DNA of 64,000 bases from Streptomyces daqingensis (GTDB lineage Bacteria > Actinomycetota > Actinomycetes > Streptomycetales > Streptomycetaceae): NCBI RefSeq assembly GCF_014645895.1, contig NZ_BMMP01000001.1:1-64000 (forward strand), in the 5' to 3' direction. The notes under the pieces are model-generated. The model saw only the letters and a program-made list of their open reading frames with translations, was not told where the DNA came from and searched no databases. Each line of letters opens with the position of its first letter. The first letter of the stretch is position 1. The position numbers were made by a program, and so were the translations under genes. Of this stretch, positions 26,453-34,793 are shown one piece after another.

Positions 26453-26749
26453 TCAACTGCCCTGCCATGCCGCCATGTTGACCTTGACGCGAGTTTCACC
26501 AGAGGTGACCGGCCTGGTCGGCCTGCCGGGGAAGTCTCGGGCGGCCGACCAGACGGTGAGGTCGCGGGCGATCTCGTTGATGCCGGCCGCCGTGGTGACC
26601 TCGTGCTCGTCGCGGGAGGTGTCACGGCGGACGATCTCGTAGCCGCCTTCGTCCAGGACGGCCACTGAGGCGAACCACTCGGGGCCGTTCTCGTCGGGCT
26701 GGAGGACCACGAAGGTGTCGTCGGAGGCGTCGAGGTCGCTGATCATCAT
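26453..26749 (-). CDS. Hypothetical protein, 98 residues
   Basis: An acidic, soluble 98-residue protein without a recognised domain; the composition (EWFASVAVLDEGGYEIV, then a Trp and Arg-rich C-terminal half) reads like a genuine Streptomyces protein rather than a shadow frame. It stands alone between the convergent end of the amidohydrolase operon and the TetR gene, both within 80 bases. No function can be proposed. Confidence 0.6.
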   Translation of the reverse strand: MMISDLDASDDTFVVLQPDENGPEWFASVAVLDEGGYEIVRRDTSRDEHEVTTAAGINEIARDLTVWSAARDFPGRPTRPVTSGETRVKVNMAAWQGS

Positions 26750-26824
26750 GAACAGCGCGTCCTCGGAGGGGTCAGGCGGTCATGACCTTCGCCGAGGCCG
26801 GCCGGCTCCAGGACCGACGTCACG

Positions 26825-27481
26825 TCACGCGCTGGCAGCCCTGGTCCGGTAGGCGCGGAGGAAGGTTCGCACTCCCTCGACGACGAGCGGCCGGACGCGG
26901 GCGTCCTCCACCGCGTTCGCCGAACCGAGCCTGTCCATCGCGACGCCGAACGTCAGCGCGATGAACTGGTCGGCTGCGAGCCGGGGGTCGGGGACGTCGA
27001 GCAGGCCGGCCTCGCCGAGGGCGGCGAACTGCTCGGCCAGCGCCTCGTCCGGGGTTTCGGCCATGGAGTTGTAGCCCCTTCGCGGCAGGTGGCCGGATTC
27101 CGCACGGACGAGGCGTTGCAACGTCGCGTACTCCGCCGAGCCGAGCATGTCGGTCGCGATGCGCATCGAGAACGTGACCAGGACGTCCTCGAGCCGGTCC
27201 TCCGCGCCGGCTGCGCCGGAGAGGCCGGCGAGGGTGTCGTCCAGGGTGCGCCGGATGGTGCTGATCAGTGACTGGCCGACGGTGTCGACGACTGCCAGCA
27301 GCAGCGTCCGCTTGTCGCCGAAGTAGTCGTAGACCGTCCGCTTGGAGACCCCTGCCCGGGCGGCGACCGCGTCGACGCTGGACCGGTCGAAGCCGTCGGC
27401 GAGGAACAGTTCCCGGGCCGCGGAGAGGATCGCGGCCCGCTTCGCAGCGGATCCCTCGCGCAGTGTCTTCGTGGTCGGCAT
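26825..27481 (-). CDS. TetR-family regulator of the divergent efflux cassette
   Basis: A 218-residue TetR protein: HTH at about 15-60 (AILSAARELFLADGFDRSSV, AGVSKRTVYDYFGDKRTLLL) and an all-helical ligand domain of the AcrR-like kind. It is divergent from the MFS gene. A 21-base imperfect palindrome at 27501-27521, only 20 bases upstream of its ATG, is the likely operator, so it should repress itself and the MFS/monooxygenase genes until a drug-like ligand binds. Confidence 0.9.
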   Translation of the reverse strand: MPTTKTLREGSAAKRAAILSAARELFLADGFDRSSVDAVAARAGVSKRTVYDYFGDKRTLLLAVVDTVGQSLISTIRRTLDDTLAGLSGAAGAEDRLEDVLVTFSMRIATDMLGSAEYATLQRLVRAESGHLPRRGYNSMAETPDEALAEQFAALGEAGLLDVPDPRLAADQFIALTFGVAMDRLGSANAVEDARVRPLVVEGVRTFLRAYRTRAASA

Positions 27482-27807
27482 GACGGCATCTTAGCCGTTC
27501 TACACTGCACGGTGTAGTGTAATAATGGCTTCGGTGCACCGGCCCTGCCGTCGTTCCGCCTGTCGGAGCCTGCAAGCGCACCCACGAGACCGCCCTTCCG
27601 GCCCCGTCCCGATTCCGTACTCCGCATCCATTCCGAAGGACGACGGACGAGGGACTCGGCCGTCCACGAAGCACGAAGCGCCGAAGACCAAGCACACCGC
27701 GCCACGCGTCGACGACGACGCGTGTGTCCGTACCAGGCACGGCGAGACGGCAGCGCCCCACGCGGGCGCGCCACGTCCACGCCCGGCCATCGAAGGAAGG
27801 AACGCCC
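27482..27807. other. Divergent promoter and leader region (TetR / MFS)
   Basis: A 326-base stretch without a gene. The palindrome at 27501-27521 lies next to the TetR start, so the mRNA for the MFS gene would carry a leader of over 250 bases if transcribed from there. The leader is moderately GC-rich and contains no clear hairpin terminator or upstream peptide that I can support. Confidence 0.5.
27501..27521. promoter_or_regulatory. TetR-type operator palindrome
   Basis: The site reads TACACT-N-CAC-N-GTG-N-AGTGTA, with both half-sites complementary except at the single spacer positions. It lies 20 bases before the TetR start codon in the divergent intergenic region, the classic location for an autoregulatory operator also controlling the efflux pump. 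Confidence 0.75.
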
Positions 27808-29205
27808 ATGACCGTGACTCTGGCTCCGCCCGCCCGTATCAGTAAGGTTCCCGTCGCGGCGCTCGGCCTGCTGGCGGTCGCCACCGGCGCCCTGGAGTCG
27901 GTGGTGACGCCGACGCTCCCGCTCCTGCAACGCGAGCTGCGAATGAGCCACGCCGAAGGCGCGTTACTGAGCATCGTGCTCCTCATCACCGGTGCACTCA
28001 TCACCCCCGTCGCGGGCAAGCTCGGCGACCGGTACGGCGGGAAGCGCGTCCTGATCCGCCTGATGGCGGTGGTCTGCGCCGGCGGTCTGGTGTCAGCCCT
28101 CGCGCCGAACCTTCCGGTACTGCTGCTCGGTCAGGTACTGCAGGGAGCGATGGTGGGCGCGCTGCCGCTGTCGTTCATCCTGGTCCGCGACCATCTCCCC
28201 GCGGGAGAGGCGAAGGTGGCCATCGGGGTCGTCAGCGGTCTGTTCGTGGGCGGCGGGATGGCGGGAACGCTGTCGGCCGGACCCGTGGCCGAAGGGCTCT
28301 CCCGGCACTGGATGTTCGCGCTCCCGACCATCGCGGTCGTCGCTGCCACCGTGCTCGTGGGCAGGCTGATGCCGCACGACCGGCCGGGCCGCTCGCACGA
28401 GGCGGGCATCGACTGGCCGGGCCTCGGCCTCCTGAGCGGGACGCTGGTCACGCTCATGCTCCTGCTCGCGCTGGCGCCCGACATGGCCTCGCAGCCGCTC
28501 GTCCTCGGCGCCCTCGTCGTCGTCCTGGCCGGGTTCGCGACAGCGTGGACAGCCGTCGAGCGCCGTGCGGCCTCGCCGATGGTCGACCTGCGCATGCTGG
28601 CGCGCCCAGAGGTGTGGAAGTCGTGCGTACTCACGTTCGTGATCTGCGTCGGTACCTCGGTGGCGGTCTATCTCGTCCCGCAGCTCTTCGCGGTGTCCGC
28701 CGACGCCTACGGCTTCGGGGCCAGCGCCACCGAGATCGGCTTCTTCCTGCTGCCCGGCGCCGTGGCCGCGTCACTGGCCGGTCCGCTCGGCGGGCTCGGG
28801 GCCCGGCGCCTCGGCTCACGCGCCGTGGTCGTCGCCGGGGTCGTCATCATGGTCACCGCTCTGCTCGCGCTGGCCGCCGTACACACAGAGATCTGGCACC
28901 TCGTCGTCGGCAAGATGTTCATAGCCCTCGCCAACGGCCTGTGCGTCACGGCGATGGTGACCAGTACCGCCACGAACGTCGGCCAGGGTGACACCGGCAT
29001 CGCCACGAGCCTGGTCCTCGTGACCCGCGTGGTCGGCTTCGCCGTGGGCGTGCAGATCAGCGGGGCGATCCTCACCGCCGGCACGCCTGCCGGGTCGGAC
29101 GTCCCGGCGGAATCCGCCTTCGTCACCGGCTTCGCCGTCGCAGGGGCCGTCACGGCGCTCTCCCTGCTCGTCACCCGCACCATGCGCAAGGGAGCCGAGC
29201 GATGA
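27808..29205 (+). CDS. MFS drug efflux transporter with a TTA codon
   Basis: A 465-residue major facilitator with about fourteen hydrophobic segments and the loop motif GKLGDRYGGKRVL, typical of the DHA2/EmrB-QacA group that exports drugs. ATG 27808 has GGAAGG seven bases upstream. Codon 53 (27964-27966) is TTA, the rare leucine codon read by the bldA tRNA in Streptomyces, so full translation should be limited to late growth. The stop overlaps the monooxygenase start (ATGA), making a TetR/pump/enzyme cassette. Confidence 0.9.
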   Translation: MTVTLAPPARISKVPVAALGLLAVATGALESVVTPTLPLLQRELRMSHAEGALLSIVLLITGALITPVAGKLGDRYGGKRVLIRLMAVVCAGGLVSALAPNLPVLLLGQVLQGAMVGALPLSFILVRDHLPAGEAKVAIGVVSGLFVGGGMAGTLSAGPVAEGLSRHWMFALPTIAVVAATVLVGRLMPHDRPGRSHEAGIDWPGLGLLSGTLVTLMLLLALAPDMASQPLVLGALVVVLAGFATAWTAVERRAASPMVDLRMLARPEVWKSCVLTFVICVGTSVAVYLVPQLFAVSADAYGFGASATEIGFFLLPGAVAASLAGPLGGLGARRLGSRAVVVAGVVIMVTALLALAAVHTEIWHLVVGKMFIALANGLCVTAMVTSTATNVGQGDTGIATSLVLVTRVVGFAVGVQISGAILTAGTPAGSDVPAESAFVTGFAVAGAVTALSLLVTRTMRKGAER

Positions 29206-30440
29206 CCCGCAACGGTCCGACGGAAGGCACGCGTACGCCACGGGGGCGCGAGGTCCTGGTGTCCGGTGCCGGAGTCGCGGGACTCGCTCTCGCGTACTGG
29301 CTGCGCCGTCACGGGTTCCTCGTGACGGTGGTCGAGAAGGCGGGGTCCCCGCGGCGCGGGGGGTACCCGGTCGACGTGCGCGGCACCGCACTCGAGGTGG
29401 TCCGGAGGATGGGCGTCCTGCCGCCGCTGCGGGCCGCGCACATCGAACTGCGCCGTCTGACCTTCCTCGCAGGCGACGGCGGCGAGATCGCCTCGGTCGA
29501 GCCGCAACTGCTCACCGGCGGCGTCGCCGGCGAGGACCTGGAGGTGCGGCGCGGGGACCTCGCCTCCGCGCTGTACGCGGCCGTCGCCGACGACGTGGAG
29601 ATGCAGTACGGCGACCGCATCGAGGCCCTCCAGGACTCCGGCCACGGGGTCGACGTCACCTTCCGCGGGGGCGGCAGGCGCACCTTCGACCTGGTGATCG
29701 GGGCCGACGGGCTGCACTCGCACACCCGCGAGCTGGTGTTCGGGCCTGAGGAGGACTTCCACCGGTACCTCGGCTACTGCTTCGCCGGATTCACCCTGCC
29801 CAACACCTTCGGGCTCTCCCGCGAGACGGTGCTGTGGAACGAACCGGGCAGGGCCGCCGCGCTCTACGCGGTGGAGGAGGGGGACGACGTGCACGCCCTC
29901 CTGAACTTCTCCCGTCCGGAACCGCCGTTCGGCGCGTTCCGGCATCCGGAAGCCCAACGGGACCTCGTCGCCGGGGTCTTCGCCGGAGCGGGATGGGAGG
30001 TCCCGGGACTGCTCGCCGCCATGCGCGACGCGGACGACCTGTTCTTCGACACCGTCAGCCAGATCCGCATGCCCCGCTGGTCCAAAGGCAGGGTCGCCCT
30101 CGTGGGCGATGCCGCGTTCGCGCCCTCATTCCTCACGGGGCAGGGCTCCAGCCTCGCGCTCGTCGGGGCGTACATGCTCGCCGGCTCGCTCGCCGGAAGG
30201 GGCCACGAGGCGGCGTTCGCCGCCTACGAGAACAGCACCCGGGAGTTCGTCACCCTGAACCAGGACCTCGTCGGCGAGGGCGGCGCCGCGCTCTTCCCGG
30301 CCACCGCCCGGGACTTGGAGCACCGCAACGCCATGCTGCGGGATCTGCCGGCGGCGCCGTCCGCACAGGGACGGCCGGCCCACTCGGCCCTCGCCCTGCC
30401 CGAGTTCGGCTCCGCGGCGTCCGCAGGACGCACGAGCTGA
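29202..30440 (+). CDS. FAD-dependent monooxygenase, TetX/aromatic hydroxylase type
   Basis: A 412-residue single-component flavoprotein: GxGxxG at SGAGVAGLALAYWLRR (about 21), the DG motif DLVIGADGLHSHTRE (about 165-180) and GRVALVGDAAFAPSFLTGQG (about 300), which binds FAD phosphates. This architecture fits TetX and related enzymes that hydroxylate aromatic or polyketide compounds. Coupled to the MFS pump by a four-base overlap, it could inactivate or tailor the exported compound. The last 30 residues are Ala/Pro-rich. Confidence 0.88.
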   Translation: MTRNGPTEGTRTPRGREVLVSGAGVAGLALAYWLRRHGFLVTVVEKAGSPRRGGYPVDVRGTALEVVRRMGVLPPLRAAHIELRRLTFLAGDGGEIASVEPQLLTGGVAGEDLEVRRGDLASALYAAVADDVEMQYGDRIEALQDSGHGVDVTFRGGGRRTFDLVIGADGLHSHTRELVFGPEEDFHRYLGYCFAGFTLPNTFGLSRETVLWNEPGRAAALYAVEEGDDVHALLNFSRPEPPFGAFRHPEAQRDLVAGVFAGAGWEVPGLLAAMRDADDLFFDTVSQIRMPRWSKGRVALVGDAAFAPSFLTGQGSSLALVGAYMLAGSLAGRGHEAAFAAYENSTREFVTLNQDLVGEGGAALFPATARDLEHRNAMLRDLPAAPSAQGRPAHSALALPEFGSAASAGRTS

Positions 30441-30966
30441 GGCGGCCGGTCACCGGTGGTCGGGCTGGGCGTCCGGTCCGGGCCCGTCGCCGGTGACCTC
30501 GGCGCGCTCACCGCGCAGCCCGGCCGGACCGCCCGGACCGGCTGAGCACCGGCGTCGCGGGTGCGCAACCCGCCCAGCAAGCCCCCGCCTGCCCGGCCGC
30601 CGGCACCGCTCGGCCCCCCCCCGACGGCTCCTCCCGCGGCGAGGCCGGTTCGTCCAGAGGCCCGCCCCGCGCCTCCTCGTCGGCGGCCACGCCCGGCTAC
30701 AGAACCGGCCAAGGGGAAGTGAGCGATAACGGATTGATTACCCCGATTGTGTGACAACTGCTATGTCACGTTTCGGACCTCCCTGCAACCATTCCAAGTT
30801 CCTACATGTCGCAAGTGGTGGTACATCGGTCAACCAACCCTGAGGTCATGGGAGGTTCCTTGCTTTTCCGCTCGAACCGGTCAGCATCCGGGTCCCAGCC
30901 GCCGCAGCCCGGCGGCCCTCTGACGACCCGACCGGTCACCGTCGACAGCTCGGCGAAAGGCCGCCC
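30441..30966. other. Gene-poor stretch before the phospholipase D-like gene
   Basis: The first 280 bases are very GC-rich with a C9 run near 30616; from about 30720 to 30840 the GC falls sharply, marking a likely promoter. A GTGACA-N7-TGTCAC palindrome lies at 30751-30769. A possible 41-codon frame (30848-30970) ends by overlapping the start of the next gene. Nothing else coding is seen. Confidence 0.45.
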
Positions 30967-30970
30967 GTGA
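30848..30970 (+). CDS. Possible 40-residue leader ORF coupled to the PLD-like gene
   Basis: ATG 30848 opens a 40-codon frame whose stop (30968-30970) overlaps the GTG start of the phospholipase D-like gene as GTGA. The peptide is Ser/Pro/Arg-rich and resembles no family. Only a short GAGG, two bases from the ATG, could serve as ribosome site, so translation is doubtful; the overlap itself is the main evidence. Confidence 0.3.
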   Translation: MGGSLLFRSNRSASGSQPPQPGGPLTTRPVTVDSSAKGRP

Positions 30971-32271
30971 AGCGAACGATCACCTTGATCATCGCGCTGA
31001 TCGTCACCATGCTGCCGGTGACGACGGCGCACGCCGCCGTCAAGAAGGCCAGACCGCCGCTCAGTTGCGAGTCTCGGACGTTCACCTCGAGCCCGGGGCC
31101 GCGCTTCAACGATCCCGAGGACCCCGGCGCCCAGATGAAGATCATGGGTCCGATCATCGAGTCCATCGACAGCGCCAGCTGCGGGCAGACCATCCGCGTC
31201 GCCATGTACTCGATCAGCAACGCACAGCCGGGCCCGGACTTCGCCGACGCCCTGATAGCCGCCCATCAGCGCGGCGTCATCGTCAAAGCGCTGATGGACG
31301 TCCACAGCGACAACGCGGTCTGGCAGTCGCTGGTCGACGAGCTGGGCAACGACCCGCGGGCCTCCAGCTTCGCCGCGATGTGCCCGGGCGGCTGCCTCAC
31401 CCACTTCCGCGGCTCGTCCCTGCACGCGAAGTACTACATGCTCAGCGGAGGGAGCGACGCGAACAGGACCGTGACGGTCAGCAGCGCCAACCCCACCTCC
31501 GCGCAGGCCAGTACGGCGTGGAACAGCAGCGCCACCGTCAAGGGCAACGTCGCCCTGTACAACTCCTACGTCCGGCACTTCGCCGCCATGGCCAAAGGCG
31601 CCCTGAACGGCCCGGGCCCGCTGTCGCCCGACTACTACAACTCCAGCAGCGGCAAGGCCGCCAGGAAGCTGTCGCCGCCCTCCTACCAGTGGCCCAAGGC
31701 ACGGGCCAAGAGCGACACCTGGGTCGACTTCCTCGGCAACATCAAGGCACCGGCCACCGTCAACATCGCCATGTTCCAGTGGACTTCGCACGGGAAGCCG
31801 GGCGACCGCAACTACCTGGAGCTGCCGAAGAAGCTGGTGAGCCTGGCCCGTACCGGCGTGAAATTCCACATCCTGATCACCGCCGGCCAGGTCGACGACA
31901 GCGTGCAGGACTACCTGAAGAACCGGTCGAACATCTACGTCCACGACACCACCCGCGGCACCGACGGGAACGGCTACGCCCGGCACTACACGCACGACAA
32001 GTACATGATGGTCAGCGGCACTTACGCGGGAAAGCCCAACTCGAAACTCGTGTTCGTGGGTTCCGCGAACTGGACGAGCAACGGCGTCTGGCACAACGAC
32101 GAGTCGGACCTGAAGCTGGTCGGCAGGACCGACTACGACACGTTCATGACGGACTGGCAGAACCAGTACGAGCGCTGCTGCGGGACCGCGGGACGGCAGA
32201 TGAAGGCCGAGGAGCGCGCTGAGAACGTGGCGCGGGAGATTCCCGTCGACCCCCGGCAGGCCCGGGAGTAG
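30967..32271 (+). CDS. Secreted phospholipase D-fold protein
   Basis: A 434-residue exported protein. A classic signal peptide of about 23 residues ends at AHA. Two HKD-type half-sites follow: HAKYYML with downstream VTVSSANPTSAQ (His about 153), and HDKYMMV with LVFVGSANWTSN (His about 343), the layout of the PLD superfamily. The Asp of the classic HxKxxxxD is replaced by Ser/Gly in both, as in several secreted actinobacterial members. It may cleave phosphodiesters in lipids or nucleic acid outside the cell. GTG 30967 has AAAGG six bases upstream. Confidence 0.85.
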   Translation: MKRTITLIIALIVTMLPVTTAHAAVKKARPPLSCESRTFTSSPGPRFNDPEDPGAQMKIMGPIIESIDSASCGQTIRVAMYSISNAQPGPDFADALIAAHQRGVIVKALMDVHSDNAVWQSLVDELGNDPRASSFAAMCPGGCLTHFRGSSLHAKYYMLSGGSDANRTVTVSSANPTSAQASTAWNSSATVKGNVALYNSYVRHFAAMAKGALNGPGPLSPDYYNSSSGKAARKLSPPSYQWPKARAKSDTWVDFLGNIKAPATVNIAMFQWTSHGKPGDRNYLELPKKLVSLARTGVKFHILITAGQVDDSVQDYLKNRSNIYVHDTTRGTDGNGYARHYTHDKYMMVSGTYAGKPNSKLVFVGSANWTSNGVWHNDESDLKLVGRTDYDTFMTDWQNQYERCCGTAGRQMKAEERAENVAREIPVDPRQARE

Positions 32272-32308
32272 GCGGCTCCGCCGGACAGCGACGGGGAGCC
32301 GGTGTCCG

Positions 32309-32387
32309 ACGTCGAGAAGCTCCTGGCAGACGGCCGAAGGGTCATGGGGCCCGAGGGCCTTGGCCGTCGCCGAGAGCTTCTCGACGT
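32309..32387. repeat. Long imperfect hairpin between convergent genes
   Basis: Outer arms of 14 bases pair perfectly (32309-32322 with 32374-32387, core GTCGAGAAGCTC/GAGCTTCTCGAC). Inside, after a 2x2 internal loop, GGC/GCC, GACGGCC/GGCCGTC and AAGG/CCTT also pair with two single-base bulges, leaving a 17-base loop. In total about 28 pairs in 79 bases. It lies just after the PLD-like gene and before the end of the convergent DUF5997 gene. It could be a two-way terminator, a structured RNA or a small mobile-repeat relic. Confidence 0.6.
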
Positions 32388-32511
32388 GCTCACCGAAGCC
32401 GGCGCCGGGAGGCCCGTCCCGGCCCTGACTTCTGGCACTGCGGCGGACGCCGGCACCCGAGGCCGGAGTCGACGGCCCGGAATGTTCACCCCGGCGTCGC
32501 GGTCAGCGGGT

Positions 32512-32910
32512 TCATCCGCTCCGTTCCGCCTGCTCCTTCGCCTTGTTCTTCTCCTTGATGCGCGCCGCTTCCTTGCGCACCTCGGCCTGGGTGGCGCGTT
32601 CCCGCGTCAGCCACTCGGGGGGTTCCTTCTTCAGAGCTTCGATCTGCTCGGTGGTGAGGGGGTCGGTGACCCCGCCCCGCGCGAGGCCCGAGGTGGAGAC
32701 ACCCAGCTTCGCGGCCACAACCTGGCGGGGGTGCGGCCCGTTGCGGCGAAGTGTCACCAGCCACTCCGGAGGTTCGGCTTGCAGCGCGTTCAGCTCGCTG
32801 CGCGAGACGACACCCTCCTGGAACTCCGGGGGCGTGGCCTCGAGGTACACACCCAGCTTCTTCGCCGCCGTCGCGGGCTTCATGGTCTGGGAGTTCTGGC
32901 GCGACGTCAT
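32512..32910 (-). CDS. DUF5997 family protein
   Basis: A 132-residue basic soluble protein containing two similar segments, PPEFQEGVVSRSELNALQAEPPEWL and a C-terminal counterpart with LTTEQIEALKKEPPEWL, separated by a segment in which VVAAKLGVSTSGLARGG looks helix-turn-helix-like. The tail is a charged helix rich in Lys/Glu/Ala. It is divergently transcribed from the HTH-less LysR-effector gene 58 bases away; this pair recurs in Streptomyces. Function unknown. Confidence 0.8.
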   Translation of the reverse strand: MTSRQNSQTMKPATAAKKLGVYLEATPPEFQEGVVSRSELNALQAEPPEWLVTLRRNGPHPRQVVAAKLGVSTSGLARGGVTDPLTTEQIEALKKEPPEWLTRERATQAEVRKEAARIKEKNKAKEQAERSG

Positions 32911-32968
32911 GGTGTCCAGGGTATCGAGTGGGCGCCGGGCTTCTGACCACGGTCGGTAACCTGGCGTT

Positions 32969-33730
32969 GTGACCAGCTCTGACGCATCCTCCTCGTTCCG
33001 GGTCGCCTACGTGCCGGGCGTGACGCCGACGAAGTGGGTGCGCGTCTGGAACGAGCGGCTGCCCGGCGTTCCGCTCACTCTCGTCGCGGTGAGCGCCGCG
33101 GAAGCGTCGGACGTGCTGCGGGACGGCGGCGCCGACGCGGGCTTCGTACGGCTGCCGGTCGACCGCGCGTACTTCAGCGCCATCCCCCTCTACACCGAGA
33201 CGACGGTGGTCGTGGTTCCCAAGGACCACGAGATGACGGTGCTCGACGAGGTGACGACCGGGGATCTGGCCGACGACATCGTGCTGCATCCCCTCGACGA
33301 CACCCTGGACTGGGAGCGTCCGCCGGGCCGGCCGGCGATCGAGCGGCCCGCCACGACGAAGGACGCGGTCGAACTGGTGGCGGCGGGAGTGGGCCTGCTC
33401 GTCGTCCCGCAGTCGCTCGCCCGTCTGCATCACCGCAGGGATCTCACGTACCGGCCGGTCACGGACGCCCCGCAGTCACGCGTCGCGCTGTCGTGGCCGG
33501 AGGAGGCGACCACCGACATGGTCGAGGACTTCATCGGGATCGTCCGGGGGCGGACCGTCAACAGCACGCGGGGGCGCGTAGCACCAGCGGCACAGCCGAA
33601 GCGCGCGTCCACGGGCAAGACGCAGGGCACGTCCGCCAAGACGCAGGGCAAGTCCGCGGGGAGAAACCCACGCCGGGCTACCGGTGGCCCTCGGGGCCAC
33701 AAGCGCCGCGGGCCTCGCCGCCGGTCTTGA
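32969..33730 (+). CDS. LysR substrate-binding-domain protein lacking an HTH
   Basis: A 253-residue protein that is a LysR effector domain from its first residues (FRVAYVPGVTPTKWVRVWNE, later VELVAAGVGLLVVPQSLARL) with no DNA-binding helix-turn-helix. After about residue 200 the sequence becomes a basic low-complexity tail with repeated GKTQG/AKTQGKS units and Arg/Lys clusters that could contact nucleic acid. The divergent DUF5997 protein may be its functional partner. The first codon is GTG 32969. Whether it senses a small ligand is inference from the fold. Confidence 0.85.
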   Translation: MTSSDASSSFRVAYVPGVTPTKWVRVWNERLPGVPLTLVAVSAAEASDVLRDGGADAGFVRLPVDRAYFSAIPLYTETTVVVVPKDHEMTVLDEVTTGDLADDIVLHPLDDTLDWERPPGRPAIERPATTKDAVELVAAGVGLLVVPQSLARLHHRRDLTYRPVTDAPQSRVALSWPEEATTDMVEDFIGIVRGRTVNSTRGRVAPAAQPKRASTGKTQGTSAKTQGKSAGRNPRRATGGPRGHKRRGPRRRS

Positions 33731-34181
33731 CGGGGACTCCGCGCGCCTGATCGGACCCGGACCCCGGGTGGGGCCGTGGTCTTCCGGGAGGTCTGCTACG
33801 GCGTGGTGCCGGTGTGTGCCTCACTCCGGGCGGATCAGCCGGGTCCCGTAGGCGAAGACCACGGCCTGTACGCGGTCGTCAGCTCCAGCTTCGTGAGGAC
33901 GCGGTTCAGATGCGTCTTGACGGCTCGCACGCCGGAGCCGGCGGACCGCCGCCGGTCCTCGTCCACCGCCGCAGAGCCGCAGAGCCGCAGAACCGCCGCG
34001 AGCTGCGGGCGTCTTCCCCGGCTCACGCCCCGGACGGCGGCGGGGGCCGTTCGCCGGACGCCGGGAGGAGCCCTCGGCGAAAGTGTCCGGGCGAAAGCGT
34101 GAACTCGACCCGTGCCTCGTGCGGAGTGGGAGTGACCGGGCTCGGTATTCGCCCGGCGAGGCGAGACGAACGGAGCCCGAT
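33731..34181. other. Gene-free stretch containing a decayed regulator fragment
   Basis: About 450 bases with no intact gene. A LuxR-type C-terminal fragment is recognisable on the minus strand at 33821-33927 (listed separately). The rest, 33930-34180, is GC-rich without family-like frames and must hold the promoter of the sigma factor gene. Confidence 0.5.
33821..33927 (-). pseudogene. Remnant of a LuxR/NarL-type response regulator C-terminus
   Basis: On the minus strand RAVKTHLNRVLTKLEL, the end of a LuxR DNA-binding helix, continues in a frame one base off with DRVQAVVFAYGTRLIRPE and a stop at 33821. Restoring one base (a missing C in the Leu-Thr-Asp junction) rebuilds the normal end of NarL-family regulators. 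Nothing of the receiver domain or the rest of the HTH remains upstream, so this is a deletion relic of about 35 codons. Confidence 0.7.
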
Positions 34182-34793
34182 GTGACAGCGCCCTCCCAGG
34201 TGGAGCGCCGGCCGGATCCCACGGAGGACTCGGCCCTGGTGCAGGCGTCACAGGCCGATCCGCAGCGGTTCGCCGAGCTGTACGACCGGCATGCGCCGGA
34301 CATTCACAGATACGTGGCACGGCGCCTCGGGGAGAGCGCAGCGGACGACGTCGTGGCAGAGACCTTCCTCGTGGCCTTCCGCCGGCGGGACCGCTTCGAC
34401 CCGTCCCGCGGCGCGGCCCGGCCGTGGCTGTACGGGATAGCCAGCAACTTGATCGCCGGACACCGCCGTTCGGAGGTCATGCAGTACCGCGTGCTGGCGA
34501 AGACCGCGGTCGACCCGGTGGTCGAGGGCCACCACGACCGCGCGGACAGCCGGGTGGCCGCGGCCGCCGTGGCCCGCCAGCTGGGTGCGGCTCTGGCCCG
34601 TCTCACCAAAGGCGACCGCGACGTACTGCTGCTGGTCGCGTGGGAGTCGCTGACCTACGACGAAGTGGCGCAGGCGCTCCGCATCCCCATCGGGACAGTG
34701 CGCTCCCGACTGAACCGGGCTCGCAAGAAGGTCCGGAAAGCGCTCGGTGGAGTCGATCCCACCGCGGCAAGCGAGGAGTTCACACGTGGATGA
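34182..34793 (+). CDS. ECF-type RNA polymerase sigma factor
   Basis: A 203-residue group IV sigma factor: region 2 at about 25-95 (RFAELYDRHAPDIHRYVARR, VAETFLVAFRRRDRFD, ARPWLYGIASNLIAGHRR) and region 4 at about 125-180 (LTKGDRDVLLLVAWESLTYD, IPIGTVRSRLNRARKKVR). GTG 34182 has GGAG seven bases upstream. Its end overlaps the next gene by eight bases; the membrane protein made from it is the likely regulator of this sigma factor. Confidence 0.9.
   Translation: MTAPSQVERRPDPTEDSALVQASQADPQRFAELYDRHAPDIHRYVARRLGESAADDVVAETFLVAFRRRDRFDPSRGAARPWLYGIASNLIAGHRRSEVMQYRVLAKTAVDPVVEGHHDRADSRVAAAAVARQLGAALARLTKGDRDVLLLVAWESLTYDEVAQALRIPIGTVRSRLNRARKKVRKALGGVDPTAASEEFTRG

Noticed and set aside
30751..30769. 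GTGACA-N7-TGTCAC as a CRP-type operator
   Set aside because: Spacing differs from the CRP consensus and no supporting regulator is nearby; kept only as a note in the intergenic entry.
32302..32946. Plus-strand frame starting MSDVEKLLADGRR
   Set aside because: Looks protein-like for about 30 residues only because it runs through the long hairpin; the rest is antisense to DUF5997.
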